64,000 bases of DNA. Origin: Phenylobacterium sp. Root1290 (lineage in GTDB: Bacteria > Pseudomonadota > Alphaproteobacteria > Caulobacterales > Caulobacteraceae). Below, one piece after another: positions 27,105 to 35,697 of this stretch. The stretch is taken from contig NZ_LMEE01000001.1 in the NCBI RefSeq assembly GCF_001425305.1, forward strand, positions 1,378,183 through 1,442,182, given 5' to 3'. Position numbers and translations under genes: made by a program. Under the pieces are notes generated by a model. It ran no database searches, had not been told where the DNA came from, and saw only the letters and a program-made list of their open reading frames with translations. The stretch's first letter is position 1. Each line of letters begins with the position of its first letter.

Positions 27105-27530
27105 TCAGCCGGCCATCGCTGCGGCGATGATGATGGCCGTCGCCAGCTTCGCGCCGACCAGCAGCGCCGCGGCGGCGATCTCGCCTTCCTGGATGCGCTG
27201 GGGCAGGCCGTGCAGGGCCAGGTCCACCAGGCGGAAGATCAGCAGCTGCAGCGCCACGCAGGCCGCACCCCACATGCCGATCTCCAGCGCCGAGGTCGAT
27301 CCCGCCAGCGACGCCGCCAGCGGAATGGCCAGGCCGACCAGGACCCCGCTCAGCGACAGGGCCGCGGCGGCGTTGCCTTCGCGGATCAGGGTGATCTCGC
27401 GGTGCGGGGTCAGCAGGACATAGATCGCCACGCCCAGGAACAGGATCAGCACCGTGACCCCGATATGCATCAGGGCGATGGGAAAGCCGTTGGCGAAGGC
27501 CTGGATCTCAGGCGATTGCAGTTGCGGCAT
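27105..27530 (-). CDS. DUF350 family membrane protein
   Basis: This 141-residue protein has four hydrophobic segments and the SGVLVGLAIPLAASLAGS motif typical of DUF350 proteins. Its function is unknown; relatives sit with potassium or glutathionylspermidine-related genes in other bacteria. It is translated in the same direction as the downstream peptidase, 13 bases away, so the two are probably an operon. Confidence 0.85.
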   Translation of the reverse strand: MPQLQSPEIQAFANGFPIALMHIGVTVLILFLGVAIYVLLTPHREITLIREGNAAAALSLSGVLVGLAIPLAASLAGSTSALEIGMWGAACVALQLLIFRLVDLALHGLPQRIQEGEIAAAALLVGAKLATAIIIAAAMAG

Positions 27531-27590
27531 GGGACCCCGTCGTCTGGACTCTAAAAACTCGGCCGCATGGTTAGCACGCGGGGCCGCCGG

Positions 27591-28760
27591 CTAGGCAATA
27601 GCCTCCGGTTGCTCGGCCGCCTGCTTGCGCCGGACGCTGGCGCGCACCTTCTCGCTCTCCGACTTCAGCTGGCCGCAGGCGGCCAGGATGTCGCGGCCCC
27701 GCGGCGTGCGGATCGGCGAGGCGTAGCCGGCGCGGTTCAGGATCGCCGCGAAGCTCTCGATCGCGCCCCAGTCCGAGCAGCCGTAGTTGGTCCCAGGCCA
27801 CGGATTGAACGGGATCAGGTTGATCTTGGCGGGGATGCCCTTGAGCAGCTTGACCAGGGCCTTGGCCTCGGCCGGGCTGTCGTTGACGTCCTTCAGCATC
27901 ACGTACTCGAAGGTCACGCGGCGGGCGTTGGACAGGCCCGGATACCCGCGGATGCCCTCCATCAGCGTGGCGATGTCGTACTTCTTGTTCAGCGGCACCA
28001 GCACGTCGCGCAGGTCGTCGTAGGTGGCGTGCAGCGAGATCGCCAGCATCGCCTGGGTGCGCTCGCCCAGCGCCTTCAGTTCCGGCACGACGCCCGAGGT
28101 CGAGACCGTGATCCGGCGGCGCGAGATGGCGATGCCCTCGCCGTCGGCGATGATGTCGATGGCGTCGGCGACGTTGTCGAGATTGTAGAGCGGCTCGCCC
28201 ATGCCCATGAACACGATGTTCGAGAGCCGGCGGTCCTCCTTGGGCGAGGGCCACTCCGACAGGTCGTCGCGGGCGATCTGCACCTGGGCGACGATCTCCG
28301 CCGCGGTCAGGTTGCGGACCAGCGCCTGGGTGCCGGTATGACAGAAGGTGCAGTTCAGCGTGCAGCCGACCTGGCTGGAGACGCACAGCGCGCCCGAGCG
28401 GCCGACGTCGGGAATGTAGACGGTCTCGACTTCAATGCCCGGGGCCATGCGGATCAGCCACTTGCGGGTGCCGTCCTTCGACACCTGCCGCTCGACCACC
28501 TCGGGCCGCGCCAGGGTGAAGGCCTGCTCCAGGGCCGCGCGGGTTTCCTTGGCCACGTCGGTCATCGCCGAGAAGTCGGTCGCGCCGTAGTGGTGGATCC
28601 AGCGCCACAGCTGGCTGGCCCGCATCTTGGCCTTGTCCGGGCGCACCACTTCAGCCGCCACCAGGGCGTCGGCCAGCGCCTTGCGGGTCAGGCCCGAAAG
28701 GTTCGGTTTGACGGCGACGGCCGCGACCGGTCCGCGCGAAAGATCAAGGGTGACGCCCAA
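27591..28760 (-). CDS. rlmN: Dual-specificity RNA methyltransferase RlmN
   Basis: This 389-residue radical SAM enzyme adds a methyl group to C2 of A2503 in 23S rRNA and A37 in some tRNAs. The CxxxCxxC cluster site is CTLNCTFC. The [13 protein letters not shown] region and a [13 protein letters not shown] segment follow, with the second catalytic Cys near the C-terminus in LAACGQL. The helical N-terminal domain has [10 protein letters not shown]. It stands alone, flanked upstream by repeat elements. Confidence 0.95.
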   Translation of the reverse strand: MGVTLDLSRGPVAAVAVKPNLSGLTRKALADALVAAEVVRPDKAKMRASQLWRWIHHYGATDFSAMTDVAKETRAALEQAFTLARPEVVERQVSKDGTRKWLIRMAPGIEVETVYIPDVGRSGALCVSSQVGCTLNCTFCHTGTQALVRNLTAAEIVAQVQIARDDLSEWPSPKEDRRLSNIVFMGMGEPLYNLDNVADAIDIIADGEGIAISRRRITVSTSGVVPELKALGERTQAMLAISLHATYDDLRDVLVPLNKKYDIATLMEGIRGYPGLSNARRVTFEYVMLKDVNDSPAEAKALVKLLKGIPAKINLIPFNPWPGTNYGCSDWGAIESFAAILNRAGYASPIRTPRGRDILAACGQLKSESEKVRASVRRKQAAEQPEAIA

Positions 28761-28847
28761 GGCAAGCTCACTGTCTGGAAGACCGCGGAATATAGGGCGC
28801 CGAGGCCCTTACGCCAAATGAACGCCCCTGCGGCCTTTCAGTACGCA

Positions 28848-28985
28848 GTGTCATCCCGGTTTCGGCGCAGCCGAAGACCGGGACCTATGAACGCCAGATG
28901 GGCCAGATCGGAGAGAAGCCGCGCCACGCCCGCGACCTTCAACGCGAAGGGGTCCCGGCCTCGCTTCGCAAACCGGGATGACGCT
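28848..28985. repeat. Intergenic inverted-repeat element, family 2 (GTGTCATCCCGG ends)
   Basis: The segment begins GTGTCATCCCGGTTTCGGC and ends CCGGGATGACGC, so its termini are inverted repeats of about 12 bases with one or two mismatches. Inside the left end, TTTCGGC..GCCGAAG forms a second small inverted repeat. It lies upstream of rlmN and ubiB in a gap with no gene. Related elements are at 38818-38960 and 45357-45398. The layout resembles small non-autonomous mobile repeats. Confidence 0.75.
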
Positions 28986-29012
28986 CTGAGCGTCCGGCCC
29001 GCACAGTTAGTC

Positions 29013-29048
29013 CTCGCCCCCTTGGGGGAGAGGGTTGGGTGAGGGGGA
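29013..29048. repeat. Half copy of family 1 repeat
   Basis: The sequence CTCGCCCCCTTGGGGGAGAGG followed by GTTGGGTGAGGGGG is the left arm of the family 1 hairpin seen at 31586. The right arm is missing. It follows the family 2 element directly and abuts the ubiB stop, so the gap 28761-29069 holds only repeats. Confidence 0.75.
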
Positions 29049-29069
29049 CTACGGCCTGCGCGTCGTTCC

Positions 29070-30578
29070 TCAGAACAACCACGCCGCCAGGAGAAACGCC
29101 GCCCCGGCCACCGCCGCGCCGATGGCGAACCAGGCCATGCGCGAGCTCCGCTCCTCGACCACCGCCACGGCCGCGGTCGCCTGCGGCGGGTTCTCGATCA
29201 GCCGGTGCAGCGCGCGCAGCGCCTCGATCCCCTCGTCGACGAAGCGCTTGACCCGCGCTTGCGGACCCAGCTCGCGCAGCATCCAGCGTCGCACCACCGG
29301 ATCGGCCGCCTTCCAGATGTCATGGTCGGGATCGAGCCGCCGGGCGACGCCCTCGACGGTCATCATGGTCTTCTGCAACAGCACCAGCTGCGGCTGCAGC
29401 CGCATGTCGAACAAGGCGGTGATCTCGAACAGCTGGGTCAGCACCCGGCCCATCGACACGTCGCTGGCGGTCCGCCCGAACAGCGGCTCGCCCACCGCCC
29501 GCAAGGCCTGCGCGAAGGCGTGGACCGAATGCGTGCGCGGCACATAGCCGGCGTCGAAATGGGTCTGGGCGATCTTCTCGTAGTCGCGCTCCAGGAAGCC
29601 CCAGAGGATCTCGGCCAGATAGCGCCGCTCGGCCGCCGCCAGCCGCCCGACGATGCCGAAGTCGACGGCGGTGATCTCCGCCGGCGCGGCCACGAACAGG
29701 TTTCCCTCGTGCAGGTCGGCATGAAACACGCCGTGGTCCAGCGCCTGGGACAGGAATGCCCGCAGCAGCTTGTCGGCCAGGGCCGGGCGGTCGAGACCCT
29801 CCAGCTCCAGGCTCGCCGGGTCCGACAGCGGCGCGCCCTTGGCCCACTCCTGGGTCAGCACCTTCTTGCCGACCCCGTCCCACACGACCTTGGGCGCGGT
29901 CATGTAGCCGTCCTTGGCCATCACCTCGCCCAGCTCGTCGCCGCCGGCCGCCTCCAGCCGCAGGTCCAGCTCCAGCTCGGTGGCGCGGATCACCGTCGTG
30001 GCCAGGGCGCGCGGCTCCAGCCGGCGGGCCGGGACCGAGATCCGCTCCACCAGCCGCGCGGCCAGGGCCAGCACCTCGGAGTCCTCGGCCACCCGCCGGT
30101 CGATGCCCGGCCGCAGCACCTTCACCGCCACGCGGCGGCCGTCCAGCAGCACGGCGTCATGCGCCTGGGCCAGCGAGGCGGCGGCCACCGGCTCGCCGAA
30201 CTGCGCGAACAGGCTCTCGATCGGCCGCCCCAGCGCCAGCTCCACCTCGCGCCGCGCGACCGCGGTCGGGAACGGCTCCAGCTTGTCCTTCAGGCGCGAC
30301 AGGTCGTCGGCGAACTCGGCGCCGAAGATGTCGGCGCGGGTCGAGAGCAACTGGCCCAGCTTGATCGCTACCGGTCCCAGCCGCTCCAGCGAACGGGCCA
30401 GGCGCTCGCCGGGCCGTCCGACGCGCGCCTGGCGGCCGGCGAACACGCTCAGTCCCTGCGACAGCGTCCGCACGCTCGGCGGATAAAGCTCGTCAAGCTC
30501 GCGCGGCAGCAGGGCGTCGTTGCGCGCCAGCGACCAGGCCGCCGCGGTCAGCCGCCCGAAAGCCGCAAGACTTCCCAT
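29070..30578 (-). CDS. ubiB: UbiB family protein, atypical kinase/ATPase for ubiquinone biosynthesis
   Basis: This 502-residue ABC1/ADCK-type protein supports ubiquinone biosynthesis, probably by ATP-driven extraction of lipid intermediates from the membrane. The family motif is AIKLGQLLSTRADIF near residues 70-84. The kinase-like core has VAVKVLRPG, HADLHEGNLF as catalytic loop and AVDFGIVGRL. Two C-terminal hydrophobic stretches form the membrane anchor. ubiE begins four bases downstream of this gene's start on the same strand, giving order ubiE-ubiB. Confidence 0.94.
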   Translation of the reverse strand: MGSLAAFGRLTAAAWSLARNDALLPRELDELYPPSVRTLSQGLSVFAGRQARVGRPGERLARSLERLGPVAIKLGQLLSTRADIFGAEFADDLSRLKDKLEPFPTAVARREVELALGRPIESLFAQFGEPVAAASLAQAHDAVLLDGRRVAVKVLRPGIDRRVAEDSEVLALAARLVERISVPARRLEPRALATTVIRATELELDLRLEAAGGDELGEVMAKDGYMTAPKVVWDGVGKKVLTQEWAKGAPLSDPASLELEGLDRPALADKLLRAFLSQALDHGVFHADLHEGNLFVAAPAEITAVDFGIVGRLAAAERRYLAEILWGFLERDYEKIAQTHFDAGYVPRTHSVHAFAQALRAVGEPLFGRTASDVSMGRVLTQLFEITALFDMRLQPQLVLLQKTMMTVEGVARRLDPDHDIWKAADPVVRRWMLRELGPQARVKRFVDEGIEALRALHRLIENPPQATAAVAVVEERSSRMAWFAIGAAVAGAAFLLAAWLF

Positions 30579-30581
30579 GAA

Positions 30582-31340
30582 TCAGAACGCCCGGCCGTGA
30601 TGCAGGGCCGCGACGCCGCCGGTGAAGTTGGTGAACCCCGCCCCGCTGAACCCGGCCTTCTCGATCATCGAGACGAAGGTCCGCTGGTCGGGGAACCGGC
30701 GGATGCTCTCCACCAGGTACTGGTAGCTGTCGCGATCCTTGGTCACCAACTGGCCGATCTGCGGGATCACCTTGAAGGAATAGGCGTCGTACGCCTTGCG
30801 CAGCATCTCGGTCGCCGGCTGCGAGAACTCCAGGCACAGGAACCGCCCGCCCGGCTTCAGCACCCGGCGCGCCTCGACCAGCGCGGCCTGCACGTCGGTG
30901 ACGTTGCGGATGCCGAACGAGATCACATAGGCGTCGGCGCAGGCGTCCGGCAGCGGCAGGCGCTGGGCGTCGCCGACGTTCCAGGTGATCTCCGGCTCGC
31001 CGCCCTTGGCGCGCCCGGCCGCGATCATCTCGGCGTTGTAGTCCATGATCATGATCTGGGCGTCGCGGCCGCCGCGGCGCTCCTGGGCCGCGCGCGCCAG
31101 CTTGGCGAAGCGGCGGGCCATGTCGCCGGTGCCGCCCGCGCAGTCGATGATCACCTCGCCCGGCTGCGGGTTCAGCCGCGCGGCGGTGGCGTCCTTCCAG
31201 AGCCGGTGCACGCCCGCGCTCATCAGGTCGTTCATCAGGTCGTAGCGGCTGGCCACGCTGTCGAACACGCCGCGCACCAGGCGGGGTTTTTCCGAAGCGT
31301 CGACGTCGCGAAAGCCGAAGGTGGCGGAAGGTCCGGTCAT
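30582..31340 (-). CDS. ubiE: Ubiquinone/menaquinone C-methyltransferase
   Basis: This 252-residue SAM methyltransferase adds the C-methyl group to the quinone ring. The ATG at 31340 gives the known start; upstream codons run into repeat [24 protein letters not shown], the SAM-binding [11 protein letters not shown] and the [10 protein letters not shown] motif are visible. It is the first gene before ubiB; the stop is just three bases before ubiB starts. Confidence 0.95.
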   Translation of the reverse strand: MTGPSATFGFRDVDASEKPRLVRGVFDSVASRYDLMNDLMSAGVHRLWKDATAARLNPQPGEVIIDCAGGTGDMARRFAKLARAAQERRGGRDAQIMIMDYNAEMIAAGRAKGGEPEITWNVGDAQRLPLPDACADAYVISFGIRNVTDVQAALVEARRVLKPGGRFLCLEFSQPATEMLRKAYDAYSFKVIPQIGQLVTKDRDSYQYLVESIRRFPDQRTFVSMIEKAGFSGAGFTNFTGGVAALHHGRAF

Positions 31341-31385
31341 GCGACGGGTCTTAACTCGACCACGCCAGCCGCGCCAGTCGCGGGA

Positions 31386-31712
31386 GGCCCAGGGCGGCAA
31401 ATCCCCCGCCCCCCTGGGGGAGAGGGACAAGAAGGTCCAACCCCAATGCGTCCCCCCGCCCCCTTGGGGAAGAGGGCTAGGGTGAGGGGGTCCCCGCCGC
31501 CGCAATGCGCCGCTCCGCGTCGCAACCCCTCACCTAACCTCTCCCCTCAAGCGGGGAGAGGAACAGAATCGGCCATCCCCCAAACGCGTCCCCTCGCCCC
31601 CTTGGGGGAGAGGGCTAGGGTGAGGGGGTCCCCGCCGCCGTAATGCGCCGCTTCGCGTCGCAACCCCTCACCTAACCTCTCCCCTCAGGCGGGGAGAGGG
31701 ACAAGAAGGGTC
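31386..31712. repeat. Cluster of family 1 repeats with a 138-bp tandem duplication
   Basis: The 449-base gap between ubiE and mutM is filled by family 1 units. A partial unit at about 31397-31430 is followed by two nearly identical 114-base copies, 31448-31561 and 31586-31699, offset by 138 bases. They differ at only a few positions. Each copy has a left arm (GGGGAGAGGGCTAGGGTGAG), a loop of about 40 bases, and a right arm (CCCCTCACCTAACCTCTCCC), so each can fold as a hairpin. There is no gene in the region. Confidence 0.8.
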
Positions 31713-31789
31713 CCGCCCCCTCCTCCATCGAGCTCGACCGCCGCCGGCCAAAGGTTGTCCCGGCCCCCGCGAAATGCCACTTCAGTCCC

Positions 31790-32653
31790 ATGCCCGAATT
31801 ACCCGAGGTCGAAACCGTCCGGCGCGGCCTGGCGCCGGTCCTGGAGGGCCGTCGCCTGTCGCGGGTCGAGGCGCGCCGCCCCGACCTGCGCTTTCCGTTC
31901 CCCGACGGCTTCGTCCAGCGCCTGACCGGCGCCACCATCGAAAGGCTGGAACGCCGCGCCAAGTACCTGATGGCCGTGCTCGACCGCGGCGAGACCCTGG
32001 TGATGCACCTGGGCATGAGCGGCCGCTTCGAGATCGCCCAGCCGGAGGGCTACCAGCGGCCGGGGGAGTTCCACTACGCCCCCGACCCCGATCCCAAGCA
32101 CGCCCACGTGGTGTTCGAGGCGCAGGACGGCGGGCGCGTCACCTACTACGACCCGCGCCGGTTCGGTTACATGGACCTGATCGAGACGGCGGCCATGGAT
32201 CGCCACCCCTGGTTCGCGGGCCTGGGTCCCGAGCCGCTGTCGGACGCCTTCGACGCCGACCGCCTGATCAAGGCCTTCGCCGGCCGCAAGCAGGGACCCA
32301 AGACCCTGTTGCTCGACCAGCGCGTGGTCGCGGGACTCGGCAACATCTATGTCTGCGAGGCGCTGAACCGCGCGAAGATCTCGCCGCTGAAGCCGGCCGG
32401 GTCGATCAAGCCGGCGAAGATCGCGCCCCTGGTCGAGATCATCCGCGACGTCCTGAACGAGGCCATCGAGGCCGGGGGCTCCTCGCTCAAGGACTACGCC
32501 GCCGCCGACGGGGCGCTGGGCTACTTCCAGCACCGCTTCCGCGCCTACGACCGCGAGGGCGAGCCCTGCGCCAATCCCGGCTGCAAGGGGACCATCGCGC
32601 GCGAGGTCCAGGCCGGGCGCTCCACCTTCTATTGTCCGACCTGCCAGAAGTGA
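31790..32653 (+). CDS. mutM: Formamidopyrimidine-DNA glycosylase (Fpg)
   Basis: This 287-residue repair enzyme excises 8-oxoguanine and nicks the strand by beta,delta-elimination. It starts MPELPEVETVRRGL, in which Pro 2 is the catalytic nucleophile after Met removal and Glu 3 assists. VMHLGMSGRF holds another conserved block, and the C-terminal zinc finger has four Cys (CANPGC, CPTC). It is followed by the TraB/GumN gene nine bases later. Confidence 0.97.
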   Translation: MPELPEVETVRRGLAPVLEGRRLSRVEARRPDLRFPFPDGFVQRLTGATIERLERRAKYLMAVLDRGETLVMHLGMSGRFEIAQPEGYQRPGEFHYAPDPDPKHAHVVFEAQDGGRVTYYDPRRFGYMDLIETAAMDRHPWFAGLGPEPLSDAFDADRLIKAFAGRKQGPKTLLLDQRVVAGLGNIYVCEALNRAKISPLKPAGSIKPAKIAPLVEIIRDVLNEAIEAGGSSLKDYAAADGALGYFQHRFRAYDREGEPCANPGCKGTIAREVQAGRSTFYCPTCQK

Positions 32654-32661
32654 GCCCGCCA

Positions 32662-33534
32662 ATGACCCGACGTTTCCTTGGCGCTCTGGCCGGGCTGCTG
32701 CTGAGCGGCTGCGCGGCGGCCGAGGCGCAGGCCCGGCCGCCGGTCTGGATCGTGCGCGACGCCGACTCCGAGCTGGTGCTGTTCGGCTCCGTCCATGTGC
32801 TGCCGCCCGGCCTCGACTGGCGCCCTGCCGAACTCGACGCCGCCCTCGCCAAGGCCGACGATCTTTGGTTCGAACTGCCGATCGACCCGGCCTCCGAGGC
32901 CAAGGTCGGCCAGCTGGCCGCCACCCACGGCATGATGACGGACGGCAAGACCCTATCGGAGCTGCTCTCGCCGCAGGGCCGCCAGCGCCTGCAGGCCGCC
33001 ACCGCCGAGCTCGGCGTCTCCATGGCCGTGCTCGACCGGCTGGAGCCGTGGTTCGCCGAGGTGGTCCTGGCCGGCGCCCAGTTCCAGAAGGCCGGCGCCA
33101 GCGCCGACACCGGGGTCGAGAAGATGATCTCCGGCACGGCCACCGCCTCGGCCCGGCGCCGGGCCTTCGAGAGCCCCGAGGAGCAGATCGCGATCTTCGA
33201 CGCCGCGCCGCTCTCCGAGCAGATCGCCTCGCTGGAGCAGAGCCTGGTCGAGCTGAACGACAACCCCAAGGCCTATGACGAGCTCATCGCCCACTGGATG
33301 GCCGGCGACCTCAAGGCGCTGGACGAGGACGCCCTCGGCCCGCTGCGCGCCGCCGCGCCCGGCCTCTATGCGCGCCTGGTCACCGAGCGCAACGATCGCT
33401 GGCTGGAGACCCTGAAGGCCCGTCTCGACGGCCAGGGCCGCACGGTCGTCGTCGTCGGGGTCGGGCACCTGGTCGGCAAGGACGGCCTGCCCACGCGCCT
33501 GCGCGCCCTTGGCTACAGCGTCGAAGGGCCTTAA
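32662..33534 (+). CDS. TraB/GumN family lipoprotein
   Basis: This 290-residue protein starts at ATG 32662 with a signal peptide and lipobox LLSGC at about residues 14-18. The mature part matches the TraB/GumN (haem-binding/ChaN-like or metalloprotease-like) family: ELVLFGSVHVLPPGLDW near the start and VVVVGVGHLVGKDGL near the end. In eukaryotes, TIKI relatives are membrane metalloproteases; the bacterial role is unknown. It follows mutM directly and is probably in the same operon. Confidence 0.88.
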   Translation: MTRRFLGALAGLLLSGCAAAEAQARPPVWIVRDADSELVLFGSVHVLPPGLDWRPAELDAALAKADDLWFELPIDPASEAKVGQLAATHGMMTDGKTLSELLSPQGRQRLQAATAELGVSMAVLDRLEPWFAEVVLAGAQFQKAGASADTGVEKMISGTATASARRRAFESPEEQIAIFDAAPLSEQIASLEQSLVELNDNPKAYDELIAHWMAGDLKALDEDALGPLRAAAPGLYARLVTERNDRWLETLKARLDGQGRTVVVVGVGHLVGKDGLPTRLRALGYSVEGP

Positions 33535-33567
33535 GCCCGACGGACCGACATCCGCAACGAGGGCGCC

Positions 33568-34344
33568 ATGAGCTACGAGACCCTGATCGTCGAGACGACT
33601 GAAGGCGTGACCCTGATCCGCCTCAACCGGCCCGAGGCGCTCAACGCCCTCAATAGCCAGCTGCTCACCGAGCTCTCCGCCGCCCTCGATGTCGCCGAGG
33701 CCGACGAGGCCGTCCGCTGCCTGGTGATCACCGGCTCGGACCGCGCCTTCGCCGCCGGCGCCGACATCAAGGAGATGTCGAACAAGACCTACGCCGAGAT
33801 GTTCAAGCAGGACTTCTTCGGCGCCAGCGCCCGCCGCATCGAGCAGTTCCGCAAGCCGATCATCGCCGCCGTCGCCGGCTACGCCCTGGGCGGCGGCTGC
33901 GAACTGGCCATGCTCTGCGACTTCATCATCGCCGCCGAGAGCGCCAAGTTCGGCCAGCCCGAGATCAACCTGGGCGTCGCGCCCGGCATCGGCGGCACCC
34001 AGCGCCTGACCCGCTTCGTCGGCAAGTCCAAGGCCATGGAGATGATCCTCACCGGCCGGATGATGGACGCCGCCGAGGCCGAGCGTTCGGGCCTGGTCTC
34101 CCGCGTCGTGCCCTCCGACCAGCTGATCGGCGAGGCCATGGCCGCGGCGACCAAGATCGCCGGCCAGTCGCCGCTGGCGGTGATGATGAACAAGGAGCTG
34201 GTCGAGACCGCCTACGAGACGACGCTGTCGACCGGCGTCGCCGTCGAGCGGCGCCTGTTCCACTCGCTGTTCGCCTTCGACGACCAGAAAGAGGGCATGG
34301 CCGCCTTCGTCGAGAAGCGCAAACCCGGCTTCAAGGGCTCCTAG
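33568..34344 (+). CDS. Enoyl-CoA hydratase (crotonase)
   Basis: This 258-residue enzyme hydrates trans-2-enoyl-CoA in fatty acid beta-oxidation. The oxyanion loops are present as [11 protein letters not shown] near residues 62-72 and [12 protein letters not shown] near 103-114, with the catalytic Glu positions in GCELAML and [10 protein letters not shown], then GGTQRLTR. It resembles the short-chain hydratases EchA8/PaaF. No thiolase or dehydrogenase is next to it. Confidence 0.93.
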   Translation: MSYETLIVETTEGVTLIRLNRPEALNALNSQLLTELSAALDVAEADEAVRCLVITGSDRAFAAGADIKEMSNKTYAEMFKQDFFGASARRIEQFRKPIIAAVAGYALGGGCELAMLCDFIIAAESAKFGQPEINLGVAPGIGGTQRLTRFVGKSKAMEMILTGRMMDAAEAERSGLVSRVVPSDQLIGEAMAAATKIAGQSPLAVMMNKELVETAYETTLSTGVAVERRLFHSLFAFDDQKEGMAAFVEKRKPGFKGS

Positions 34345-34349
34345 CTAAG

Positions 34350-34931
34350 GTGCGGCTGATCGCGTTTGGGGACTCGCTCGTCGCCGGGGCCGGCGATCCG
34401 GACCACCTGGGCTGGATCGGCCGCGCCCTGCTCGGCCGCCGGGGGATCACGCTCTACAATCTGGGGGTCCGGCGCGAGACCTCCAGCGACATCGCCGCCC
34501 GCTGGCGCGCCGAGGCGACGCCGCGGTTCACCGACGAGGAGCCGATGCGCATCGTGTTTTCGTTCGGCGCCAACGACTGCTATCCGCAGGACGGCGCGCC
34601 CCGCGTGGCCCAGGCCCAGACCATGAAGAACGCCCTGGCGATGCTGACCGGCGCCGACGCCCATTGCCCCGTCCTGATGGTCGGCCCGCCGCCGATGGCC
34701 GATCCCGGCGTCTCCGCGCGGCTCGAGGGGCTGAACGAGAACTTCAAGGTGCTGGCCGCCCGCCTGAAGGTGCCGTTCATCGACGTCTTCCAGCCGCTGG
34801 AGGCCGACGGCCTCTGGCGCAGCGAGGCGCTGGCCTGGGACGGCGCCCATCCCGGCGCGGGCGGCTATCAGCGCATGGCCGACCTGGTCGCGGCCCACCC
34901 GGCCTGGCGCGCCTTCACGCTTGTCGATTAA
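34350..34931 (+). CDS. SGNH/GDSL-type esterase
   Basis: This 193-residue hydrolase has block I AFGDSLVAGAG with Ser 9, block III FGANDC with Asn, and block V WDGAHPGAGGY with the catalytic Asp/His pair. It has no signal peptide, so it probably acts in the cytoplasm on a small ester. The start is a GTG at 34350, six bases after the hydratase stop; the pair may be translated together. Confidence 0.9.
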   Translation: MRLIAFGDSLVAGAGDPDHLGWIGRALLGRRGITLYNLGVRRETSSDIAARWRAEATPRFTDEEPMRIVFSFGANDCYPQDGAPRVAQAQTMKNALAMLTGADAHCPVLMVGPPPMADPGVSARLEGLNENFKVLAARLKVPFIDVFQPLEADGLWRSEALAWDGAHPGAGGYQRMADLVAAHPAWRAFTLVD

Positions 34932-34933
34932 AC

Positions 34934-34976
34934 CTATCCACAGCGGATTGACCCGGAAGGCGCTGTCCCGTATATC
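34934..34976 (+). promoter_or_regulatory. rpsT promoter with an adjacent DnaA-box-like site
   Basis: A near-consensus sigma-70-type promoter, TTGACC (34948-34953), 17 bases, TATATC (34971-34976), lies about 64 bases before the rpsT start. Immediately upstream, at 34934-34942, is CTATCCACA, one base away from the DnaA box TTATCCACA. The leader contains a GC-rich hairpin near 34993-35017. DnaA influence on this promoter is inference. Confidence 0.65.
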
Positions 34977-35039
34977 CGCGCCTCCAATTTGCCCGCCCGG
35001 GTTTTGGCTCGGGCGCGATCCGTATTTGAGAGCTGACAC

Positions 35040-35309
35040 ATGGCCAACACGCCCGGCGCCAAGAAGGCGGTCCGTAAGATCGCCCGCCGTACCGAAGTCA
35101 ACAAGGCTCGCCGCTCGCGCGTGCGCACCTACCTGCGCAAGTTCGAAGAGGCCGTCGCCGCTGGCGACGCCGGCGCCGCCAAGACCGCCTTCGTCGAGGC
35201 TCAATCGGAGCTGATGCGCGCCGTCACCAAGGGCGTCGTTCACAAGAACACCGGCTCGCGCAAAGTGTCGCGCCTGGCCGCCCAGCTGAAGAAGATGGCT
35301 GCGGCCTGA
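35040..35309 (+). CDS. rpsT: 30S ribosomal protein S20
   Basis: This 89-residue, highly basic protein binds 16S rRNA early in 30S assembly. The start [19 protein letters not shown] and the ending [18 protein letters not shown] are standard S20. It lies upstream of dnaA in the same direction, as in Caulobacter and many alphaproteobacteria. A strong terminator at 35374 separates them. Confidence 0.97.
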   Translation: MANTPGAKKAVRKIARRTEVNKARRSRVRTYLRKFEEAVAAGDAGAAKTAFVEAQSELMRAVTKGVVHKNTGSRKVSRLAAQLKKMAAA

Positions 35310-35373
35310 GGTTGAAAGGCCGAGCCTCGAGCTTGGCCGCTAACCTCCCTACAGAATACGGATTTTCGGGACA

Positions 35374-35405
35374 CCCGCGGGTTGAAAGACCCGCGGGCGT
35401 TTTAT
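35374..35405 (+). terminator. Intrinsic terminator after rpsT
   Basis: CCCGCGGGT (35374-35382) pairs perfectly with ACCCGCGGG (35389-35397) over a six-base loop, followed by CGTTTTATTTT. The T-rich tail and nine-base GC stem are typical of rho-independent termination, isolating rpsT from dnaA. Confidence 0.9.
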
Positions 35406-35439
35406 TTTGCGTCGCACCATGGGCGCCCGCAAATGCGGC

Positions 35440-35570
35440 GATTCTTCTCAGTTAACGGAACGTCGAAATCCAGATTCCCTTGCCGCGCGAGGGCTGGTTT
35501 TGAGTCAACGAAAATATCCATCGACGGCGCGAAGAATCACCGTTGATCTCCCGTTCGCCCCGACTAGGGT
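35440..35570 (+). promoter_or_regulatory. dnaA control region with four GANTC sites and a promoter-like pair
   Basis: GANTC sites, the target of CcrM methylation, occur at 35440 (GATTC), 35473 (GATTC), 35512 (GAGTC) and 35534 (GAATC), four in under 100 bases. A promoter-like TTGATC (35543-35548), 16 bases, TAGGGT (35565-35570) follows and would give a leader of about 120 bases before the dnaA ATG. In Caulobacter, methylation of GANTC sites raises dnaA transcription on fully methylated DNA. Function here is inferred. Confidence 0.65.
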
Positions 35571-35697
35571 GACAACTCTCAAGACGTCCTTCCATCTGAT
35601 CTCGGATGAAAAAAGGCGGCGGCGGGGGCATTGCGCTCGCCGGTTAAGGCTTTGTGTTTGTTGAGCAAAGTTGTTTCCGCTGCGGGGGCGCTGACGG

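Noticed and set aside
25256..27130. 624-codon frame through the AmpG gene and peptidase
   Set aside because: Arginine-rich shadow; the AmpG transmembrane frame is clear.
31341..31505. Longer start of ubiE
   Set aside because: It translates repeat DNA; the usual UbiE start is at 31340.
31386..31712. Possible CRISPR array
   Set aside because: The repeated units are 114 bases with hairpin arms and there are only two full copies, with no unique spacers or cas genes.
35310..35697. Chromosome origin between rpsT and dnaA
   Set aside because: Four GANTC sites and one terminator are present but I see no cluster of DnaA boxes or AT-rich unwinding element; in Caulobacter the origin lies elsewhere, near hemE.
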